Assembly (NCBI GenBank): GCA_026421135.1
Contig: JAPKCR010000021.1
Location: 1 to 12,066 of the forward strand
DNA length: 12,066 nt
From: Sulfitobacter sp.
Lineage (GTDB): Bacteria; Pseudomonadota; Alphaproteobacteria; Rhodobacterales; Rhodobacteraceae
Direction: 5' to 3'
Shown: piece after piece, positions 7,655-12,066 of the stretch
How positions within the stretch are numbered: position 1 is the stretch's first letter
How the letters are laid out: each line of letters starts with the position of its first letter
The notes under the pieces: generated by a model
Databases searched by the model: none
What the model was told of the DNA's origin: nothing
Seen by the model: only the letters and a program-made list of their open reading frames with translations
Translations under genes and position numbers: made by a program

Positions 7655-7669
7655 GCAAAATCTGTTGCG

Positions 7670-7698
7670 TTTGTAATAGTTGTTTTTGTAACTAACAA
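7670..7698 (-). promoter_or_regulatory. hmgA promoter with embedded candidate MarR operator
   Basis: On the minus strand, -35 TTGTTA (7698-7693), a spacer of exactly 17 bases and -10 TACAAA (7675-7670) predict a start near 7664 and a short leader. The spacer holds an inverted repeat, TAGTT at 7677-7681 and AACTA at 7690-7694. Outer extensions TTGT (7671-7674) and ACAA (7695-7698) also pair, with two extra bases on the left arm. Repressor binding here would cover both promoter elements. A direct repeat TTTGTAA at 7670-7676 and 7685-7691 overlaps it. No clear promoter for marR itself was found. Confidence 0.6.
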
Positions 7699-7711
7699 GC
7701 GGTCCGATCAC

Positions 7712-8161
7712 ATGGCAGACGACAATTTTGATCTTACGCAGTTCCTGCCTTACCTTCTGAACCAAGCAGCAGAGGCGAGCAGCCTGGAGTTCCAGCAAAT
7801 CTATAAAGACCGCTATGGGATGCTAAGGACTGAATGGCGTGTGTTGTTCCATTTGGGTCTTTATGGCCGCATGACAGCGAGCGAGATCGGCGCACGTGCG
7901 AATATGCACAAGACCAAGATCAGCCGCGCGGTGCAAAAACTGGCCGATCGCCGGTTCGTGACACGCGCCCGCGATGATACCGACCGCAGGGTCGAACATC
8001 TGGCGCTGACGGCACAGGGGCTAGCGGCCTATGCTGACTTGCATCAGGTTGCCCAGCGATATGATAGCGACCTTACGGCCGACCTTGGTCCGGTCGAGCG
8101 GGCAGCGTTGAAAAAGATGCTTTTGAAACTGTCTGTCAAACGTCCTGCGGGCTTTACTTAA
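7712..8161 (+). CDS. MarR-family transcriptional regulator of the homogentisate locus
   Basis: The 149-residue protein has the MarR layout: N-terminal dimerisation helix (about 7-35), winged helix-turn-helix (about 53-85, MTASEIGARANMHKTKISRA), a wing with DDTDRRVEHLALTAQG (88-103) and a C-terminal dimerisation helix. The ATG at 7712 is preferred because homologous MarR proteins begin just before the first helix; the open frame extends upstream to 7586 but would run through the hmgA promoter and start codon. The Shine-Dalgarno sequence is weak. Divergence from hmgA across a 70-base region with an inverted repeat suggests it represses the operon and itself. MarR proteins usually release DNA on binding a phenolic ligand, so homogentisate or its precursor is the likely inducer, which is inference. 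Confidence 0.93.
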   Translation: MADDNFDLTQFLPYLLNQAAEASSLEFQQIYKDRYGMLRTEWRVLFHLGLYGRMTASEIGARANMHKTKISRAVQKLADRRFVTRARDDTDRRVEHLALTAQGLAAYADLHQVAQRYDSDLTADLGPVERAALKKMLLKLSVKRPAGFT

Positions 8162-8187
8162 TCGCTGCTTGGGGTCACCGATAGGGC

Positions 8188-9057
8188 ATGAATGATCAAG
8201 CCCGCGGCCTATTTATTACCCTGATCGGCATCCTGTGTGTGGTGCCGGATTCGCTGTTCGTGCGGCTGATCGATGCGCCGGCGCTTACGATTGCGTTTTG
8301 GCGGTTGGCACTGGCAGGCGGGTTTATTTGCTTTTGGATCGTGCTGACCAAAGGGGCAGAGCCGTTTCAAGCGGTTCTAAAAACAGGCCGCTATGGAGCG
8401 GTCTATATGGTTGGCACGGGGGCAAGCGGGGTTTTGTTTGTCTTGGCGGTCAGCCTGACATCGGTCGCAAATGTGGTGTTTATTCTTGCCTCATTGCCGA
8501 TTTTTGCCACCGTCTATAGCCGCATATTCTTGGCCGAACCGATCAGTCGAAGGATGCTGATTACAATTGCCGTTGTACTGGTGGGTATTGCGATCATCGC
8601 CTATGGCTCGGGTGAGACAGCGCACGCAAGTCTGGCGGGCGATCTTCTTGCCCTCGCGGTGTCCGCGTTATTTGCAGCGGGTCTGACGGCCGCGCGTCAC
8701 GCAAAAGCCATTTCTATGGTGCCGGGTGTGGGCCTGGCCTATCTGATTGTCGCCGCTTTGATCGCTCCATTTGCGCATCCGCTTTCGATGCCGGCTGACC
8801 AAGCACCACTTGTGCTGAGCCACGGTTTGTTCATCATGTCCAGCTCAATTCTGCTTGCGCTTGGGCCGCGCTATATTACCTCGGCCGAAGTCGGATTGCT
8901 GGTGCTGCTGGAGTCGGTTCTTGCACCGTTGCTGGTTTGGGCTGTCATCGGTGAAGATCCAGGCGGCTATGCGTTGACCGGCGGGGCGGTGGTAATTACG
9001 GCACTATTTGCGTCGAATATGATTACCCTGACCCGCCGAAAACGGATCAGAAGTTGA
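8188..9057 (+). CDS. EamA/DMT-family permease
   Basis: A 289-residue integral inner-membrane protein with about ten hydrophobic segments arranged as two EamA repeats (roughly 5-140 and 150-285). The second half contains the typical ALGPRYITSAEVGLLVLLES motif near the last helices, and the protein ends with a basic tail. DMT permeases carry small metabolites or drugs, usually outward, and the cargo cannot be inferred. It follows marR by 26 bases on the same strand and is probably cotranscribed with it, so export or uptake of an aromatic intermediate is conceivable. The start at 8188 has only a modest ribosome site. Its 3' end overlaps the end of the convergent mipZ gene by 11 bases. Confidence 0.9.
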   Translation: MNDQARGLFITLIGILCVVPDSLFVRLIDAPALTIAFWRLALAGGFICFWIVLTKGAEPFQAVLKTGRYGAVYMVGTGASGVLFVLAVSLTSVANVVFILASLPIFATVYSRIFLAEPISRRMLITIAVVLVGIAIIAYGSGETAHASLAGDLLALAVSALFAAGLTAARHAKAISMVPGVGLAYLIVAALIAPFAHPLSMPADQAPLVLSHGLFIMSSSILLALGPRYITSAEVGLLVLLESVLAPLLVWAVIGEDPGGYALTGGAVVITALFASNMITLTRRKRIRS

Positions 9058-9856
9058 CTTCAACGCCAGGCAAATTCAGCGATTTCATCAGGTCGCGCAG
9101 CTCTTGACGGGCCGCCACATTCGAGATGTTAAGCTGTTTGACGCCAATGTCCTTGAGGTCCAGCAGGGTCAGTCCGCGCGGGAATAATTCGCGGAAAATC
9201 ACCCGTTCGTTAAAGCCAGGCGCGATCCGAAAGCCGATGCGCTTACTTAGGTTGAGGATTGCGCGTTCCATCTTGTCTTTGTTGACCATGCGCTGTGCGC
9301 CCATGCGGTTGCGCACGACGATCCAGTCAATCGGATCAAGGCCAGCCTGCGCGCGCAGCTGGCGCGCATTCCAGACCATTTCCGAATAGACGGATGGGCC
9401 GGTAATCCTGTCTCCGCTGGCATCGATGTGGGCCAACAGGTCAAAGTCGATAAAGCTGTCGTTCAACGGTGTAATCAGGGTGTCAGCCAGCGAATGGGCG
9501 ACTTGGCTAAGCCGCGTGTGCGATCCGGGGCAGTCGATCAGGATAAAGTCACTGACAGGCTCCAGCTCTGCGACCGCGGCGCTCAGGCGATGGTCATAGA
9601 TGTTTTCACCGGGCTTAAGGGCCTCTGGTTCGACCTCTGGCAGTTCGTGCATCTTGGGGGATGGCAGGTCAAGTTCGGCAGAGGAAAGAAAGGCCTTTCG
9701 ATTGTCGATGAAGCGGCCGAAGGTGCGCTGACGCAGGTCAAGATCCAAGACACTGATCTTGTGCCCCATGCGCGCTAGGGCGGTCGCAACATGCATAGAA
9801 ACGGTTGATTTCCCCGCCCCGCCTTTTTCATTTCCGACGACGATAATATGCGCCAT
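9047..9856 (-). CDS. mipZ: Division-plane positioning ATPase MipZ
   Basis: MipZ is a ParA/MinD-type ATPase that binds ParB near the chromosome origin and forms a gradient that keeps FtsZ away from the poles. The 269-residue protein begins with the deviant Walker A motif NEKGGAGKST (9-18). The MipZ-typical LDLDLRQRTFGRF follows at 37-49, then the Walker B-like FILIDCPG (104-111) and TPLNDSFIDFDLL (129-141). The C-terminal GFRIAPG and VIFRELFPRGLTLLDL blocks are diagnostic and closely resemble the Caulobacter protein. The start codon is preceded by AAGGGAC. It has no functional link to the neighbouring aromatic genes. Its promoter should lie in the 211-base gap to its right, but I could not identify clear boxes. 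Confidence 0.95.
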   Translation of the reverse strand: MAHIIVVGNEKGGAGKSTVSMHVATALARMGHKISVLDLDLRQRTFGRFIDNRKAFLSSAELDLPSPKMHELPEVEPEALKPGENIYDHRLSAAVAELEPVSDFILIDCPGSHTRLSQVAHSLADTLITPLNDSFIDFDLLAHIDASGDRITGPSVYSEMVWNARQLRAQAGLDPIDWIVVRNRMGAQRMVNKDKMERAILNLSKRIGFRIAPGFNERVIFRELFPRGLTLLDLKDIGVKQLNISNVAARQELRDLMKSLNLPGVEVNF

Positions 9857-10067
9857 TGCAAGCTGTCCCTTTTACTCCCCGACTTTTGCCAGGGCCACAT
9901 TGGAGAAAACCATATGGCAGATATGGCGCATTTGGAAGGACTTGCGCGCCCCGATTGTGGTTATTGTATCAGGGTGTTGCACGCCGTTTTCAACGTGGGG
10001 CATTCGCGTGCCTGAACTCGGTGGGCGACCTTGGCGCACGGACTGGCACTTGGAGGTTCAGAGCTGG
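9857..10067. other. Intergenic region upstream of mipZ
   Basis: These 211 bases must carry the mipZ promoter and the 3' end of the small gene to the right. I see no clear terminator. A 33-codon plus-strand frame at 9914-10015, with GGAG eight bases before its ATG, is discussed as a low-confidence observation. An NdeI-like palindrome CCATATGG lies near 9910-9917. Confidence 0.5.
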
Positions 10068-10343
10068 TTATTTAGCAGGCGAGCCAAGATGACGGCGGCA
10101 GGTTGTGATCAAGTCGAATAATTCATGGTGATTGCCATGCAGGCGCTGGAGCGCGCCTGCCAGAACCAAGGCTTGACCGTACTGTTTGTGATCAACCAGA
10201 TTTCGGGCCGCCAGCAAATCTTGCGCCCAAAGTTTGGTTTCACCCGCACTTGATAGGGGCTGCGCCATCAAAGGGTCCCGCAGCAACGCCGCGCTGGCAT
10301 TGCATTGAGAGGAGGGATCACGGGTTAGGCAGGACGTGGTCAT
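10068..10343 (-). CDS. Small hypothetical protein, helical C-terminal half
   Basis: I do not recognise this gene. From the ATG at 10343 it encodes 91 residues. The N-terminal part is serine-rich and looks disordered. The C-terminal half, from about LWAQDLLAARNLVDHKQYGQ onward, reads as two or three amphipathic helices resembling a TPR-like helical hairpin. It ends with the basic TCRRHLGSPAK. No signal or membrane segment is seen. The start is uncertain: a TTG at 10397 would give 109 residues and an ATG at 10268 would give 66, and none has a strong ribosome site. The helical part has codon use that looks normal for the region. It lies between mipZ and rpmE on the same strand, and the strong terminator after rpmE implies its own promoter. 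It may be a lineage-specific gene. Confidence 0.5.
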   Translation of the reverse strand: MTTSCLTRDPSSQCNASAALLRDPLMAQPLSSAGETKLWAQDLLAARNLVDHKQYGQALVLAGALQRLHGNHHELFDLITTCRRHLGSPAK

Positions 10344-10515
10344 CAGCGGATCTTTCTGAGAAGGGCTGAGTGGAAATTGACTTGAATGTCTTTCCAAATC
10401 CTAAACAGTTTCCCGCTGGTCCCTAAAATATCTGCGCATCAGGCAAATACGTTCTCCCATGGCGTACGATGGGCCAGTTAGACCGGCAGATACACCGACT
10501 CAAAGAGGATGGCCG

Positions 10516-10552
10516 CCAATAAAAAATGGCGCGCCCGGCTGGGGCACGCCAT
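10516..10552 (-). terminator. Strong intrinsic terminator of the rplS-rpmE operon
   Basis: On the minus strand an 11-base-pair stem forms between ATGGCGTGCCC (10552-10542) and GGGCGCGCCAT (10536-10526) around a five-base loop, with a single G.U pair. It is followed by TTTTTTATT. It begins 26 bases after the rpmE stop codon. This is a textbook Rho-independent terminator. Confidence 0.95.
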
Positions 10553-10577
10553 CCTTGTTCTCGATAGGCAGTCGGGT

Positions 10578-10799
10578 TTAGAAGCCCAGACCTGCATACT
10601 TGTTTTTGAACTTGGACACGCGGCCGCCGGTGTCCATCAAGCGGGATGTGCCGCCGTTCCATGCAGGGTGCACGGAGGGGTCAATATCCAACGAAAGCTG
10701 GGCGCCTTCTTTGCCGTAGGTCGATTTCATTTCCAAGATCGTGCCGTCGGTCATTTTGACGTTGATCGTGTGGTATTCGGGGTGTGTATCAGCTTTCAT
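10578..10799 (-). CDS. rpmE: 50S ribosomal protein L31, cysteine-free type
   Basis: L31 bridges the large subunit and the 30S head. The 73-residue protein begins [20 protein letters not shown] and contains the typical HPAWNGG segment and the closing [10 protein letters not shown]. The CxxC zinc cysteines of zinc-binding L31 are absent, so this is the C-minus form that works without zinc. This form with a short central insertion is common in alphaproteobacteria. Its Shine-Dalgarno AAGGAGAG overlaps the TAA stop of rplS, with 11 bases between the genes, so the two are translationally linked. Confidence 0.97.
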   Translation of the reverse strand: MKADTHPEYHTINVKMTDGTILEMKSTYGKEGAQLSLDIDPSVHPAWNGGTSRLMDTGGRVSKFKNKYAGLGF

Positions 10800-10810
10800 G
10801 ACAGCTCTCC

Positions 10811-11194
10811 TTACGCGTTCGCGCCAGATTTTGGCTTGTAATGGGCGTTCTCGACGATGCGTGCCGATTTGCCGCGACGGCTGCGGAGGTAATACAGCTT
10901 GGCACGACGGACGCGGCCACGACGGACAACGGCGATGCTTTCGATGTTGGTCGAGTGCAGCGGGAATACGCGCTCTACGCCTTCACCAAAGGAAATCTTG
11001 CGCACGGTGAACGAACCGGCAATGCCGTGGCCGTTGTTGCGTGCAATGCAGACGCCTTCGTAGTTCTGAACGCGGGTACGTGTACCTTCGGTCACTTTAA
11101 AACCTACGCGGATGGTATCACCAGCGCGGAAGTCTGGGATATCTTTACCCAGTTCGGCGATTTGTTCCGCCTCGATCTGTGCAATCAGGTTCAT
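10811..11194 (-). CDS. rplS: 50S ribosomal protein L19
   Basis: L19 sits at the 30S-50S interface of the ribosome. The 127-residue protein is full length and shows the family signature [20 protein letters not shown], then [37 protein letters not shown] and [16 protein letters not shown]. The ATG at 11194 follows AAGGAGA at seven bases. It leads a two-gene unit with rpmE. In many bacteria rplS follows rpsP-rimM-trmD. Here the upstream neighbour is a purine gene and a 237-base gap with its own candidate promoter. Confidence 0.98.
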   Translation of the reverse strand: MNLIAQIEAEQIAELGKDIPDFRAGDTIRVGFKVTEGTRTRVQNYEGVCIARNNGHGIAGSFTVRKISFGEGVERVFPLHSTNIESIAVVRRGRVRRAKLYYLRSRRGKSARIVENAHYKPKSGANA

Positions 11195-11366
11195 CTGATC
11201 GTCTCCTTAAAAATGCTCGCGGTTAATCCACGAAGTTTTGCGCGATCCCAGAGCTTCGGTCTGTCTGGCGGGCCTGCCGTAGCACCCCATCGAAGGTAGC
11301 ATCATCTTTGCTTTGGATTTCTGCGGATGCAGAAAAGGCTGGAGCCGCAAAAGCGATTCCAGACGT
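11195..11366 (-). promoter_or_regulatory. Candidate structured leader of rplS
   Basis: If transcription begins near 11366, the rplS message has a leader of about 170 bases. It opens with two adjacent stem-loops. The first (11361-11340) pairs UGGAAUCGC with GCGGCUCCA around UUUU, with one mismatch. The second (11335-11318) pairs UUUCUGC with GCAGAAA around AUCC. Long leaders before ribosomal protein genes often mediate autoregulation. I do not recognise this as a named RNA family. Confidence 0.35.
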
Positions 11367-11372
11367 AGGCGT

Positions 11373-11401
11373 CGTATAGGTCGGATACCCTCTTGGATCA
11401 A
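11373..11401 (-). promoter_or_regulatory. Candidate promoter of rplS-rpmE
   Basis: The minus strand shows TTGATC (11401-11396), exactly 17 bases, then TATACG (11378-11373). Each box matches the sigma-70 consensus at four of six positions. The -35 lies inside a perfect 7-base-arm hairpin, CCTCTTG and CAAGAGG at 11389-11405, which is not followed by a T run in either direction and may mark the end of the purC message. Confidence 0.4.
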
Positions 11402-11431
11402 GAGGATTTCGCGGCCTATCTTCGTCAGCTT

Positions 11432-12066
11432 TCAGGCGGTGAAATACCGGGCCAGATTGCTGCGCACGCGGTCCAGCACGGTGTCGCCGCCCATGTCGGG
11501 TACAAACGTCTGGCCGGTGATCGCCTCGTATGCGTCAATATATACCTGCGACGTTGCCGCGATCAGTTCAGCCGGAATTTCAGGGATATCGTCCTTGTAA
11601 GGATCGCAGCGGGCATCGACCCAAGACCGGATCACGTCTTTGTCAAAGGACGGCGGGCGGGTGCCGTTTTCCAGTGCTGCCTGATATCCATTTACCAACC
11701 AGAAACGGGAACTGTCGGGCGTGTGAATCTCATCGGCCAGCAGGATATTCCCGTCTGCATCGGTGCCGAATTCATACTTGGTATCGACCAAAATCAATCC
11801 GTTCTTAGCGGCCATTTCCTGACCACGTGCAAACAGCCGCAGGGCAATATCACTGATCTGGTCCCATTGTGCTTGTGTCAGCAGGCCCTGTTCAACGATT
11901 TCAGTCGCTGTCAGGGGGGCATCATGACCGCCGTCAAATTCCTTTGACGTTGGCGTGATGATCGGGTGGGGCAAGGTTTCGTTATCGCGCAGCCCATCGG
12001 GGAACGTATGGCCATACATCTGCCGTTCGCCCTTTTTGTAGAGCGTCAAAACCGACGTGCCGGTGG
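11432..12066 (-). CDS. purC: Phosphoribosylaminoimidazole-succinocarboxamide synthase, long form (5' end beyond window)
   Basis: SAICAR synthase joins aspartate to CAIR with ATP in purine synthesis. The 211 visible residues are the C-terminal two thirds; the frame is open through the right edge, so the start lies outside. The SAICAR signature [10 protein letters not shown] is present, followed by [12 protein letters not shown], which binds nucleotide and substrate. Upstream, [18 protein letters not shown] is characteristic of the long, eukaryote-like class of about 300 residues rather than the short bacterial class of about 240. The TTG at 12049 is not the start, because homologous sequence ([18 protein letters not shown]) continues upstream. 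It precedes rplS on the same strand by 237 bases and is functionally unrelated to it. Confidence 0.93.
   Translation of the reverse strand, partial: TGTSVLTLYKKGERQMYGHTFPDGLRDNETLPHPIITPTSKEFDGGHDAPLTATEIVEQGLLTQAQWDQISDIALRLFARGQEMAAKNGLILVDTKYEFGTDADGNILLADEIHTPDSSRFWLVNGYQAALENGTRPPSFDKDVIRSWVDARCDPYKDDIPEIPAELIAATSQVYIDAYEAITGQTFVPDMGGDTVLDRVRSNLARYFTA

Noticed and set aside
7642..7698. Upstream extension of hmgA to a TTG at 7698
   Set aside because: It runs through the promoter; AAGGGAGG precedes the GTG at 7641 and gives a normal family length.
10423..10662. 79-codon minus-strand frame over the rpmE terminator
   Set aside because: It overlaps rpmE and spans its terminator hairpin.
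11207..11401. 64-codon minus-strand frame before rplS
   Set aside because: Arginine-rich sequence with no family resemblance and no ribosome site; the region is better read as promoter and leader.
1..12066. CRISPR arrays, tRNA genes, insertion sequences, phage or defence genes
   Set aside because: No regular repeat-spacer pattern, cloverleaf, transposase or terminal inverted repeats were seen; all sizeable genes are metabolic, regulatory, division or ribosomal.

Overview
The window looks like chromosomal DNA of an alphaproteobacterium, most likely of the Rhodobacterales (Roseobacter type). The grounds are a MipZ division-site ATPase, a cysteine-free L31 next to L19, the long form of SAICAR synthase, and the pairing of a DUF2783-like small protein with an FAD monooxygenase. 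The taxon is inferred from protein resemblance, not from a search.

Region 1 (about 1-8161) is an aromatic catabolism locus built around homogentisate. Read leftward on the minus strand from a divergent promoter at 7642-7711, the order is homogentisate 1,2-dioxygenase (hmgA), fumarylacetoacetase (fahA), a metallo-beta-lactamase-fold protein with an altered metal motif, a group A FAD monooxygenase resembling phenol and 3-hydroxyphenylacetate hydroxylases, and a 64-residue DUF2783-like protein that overlaps it by ATGA. After a 411-base gap with its own promoter comes a Tat-exported family 5 ABC substrate-binding protein, which ends at a clean intrinsic terminator at the left edge. A MarR regulator is transcribed the opposite way from hmgA. 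The simplest model is that the monooxygenase pair makes homogentisate (or a related quinol) from a hydroxyphenylacetate-type substrate, HmgA opens the ring and FahA cleaves the product to fumarate and acetoacetate. Maleylacetoacetate isomerase and 4-hydroxyphenylpyruvate dioxygenase are not in the window.

Two palindromic elements share the half-site TAGTT/AACTA. One lies across the hmgA promoter spacer and the other covers the -10 of the substrate-binding-protein promoter. This suggests that the MarR protein controls both the catabolic operon and the transporter component.

Region 2 (8188-9856) holds an EamA/DMT permease just downstream of marR, and mipZ, which converges on it with an 11-base overlap of the two 3' ends.

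Region 3 (about 10068-12066, minus strand) holds a small unrecognised gene, the rplS-rpmE ribosomal operon with a strong terminator and a roughly 170-base leader containing tandem stem-loops, and the C-terminal part of a SAICAR synthase gene (purC) cut by the right edge. I saw no tRNA, rRNA, CRISPR, insertion sequence or integrase.
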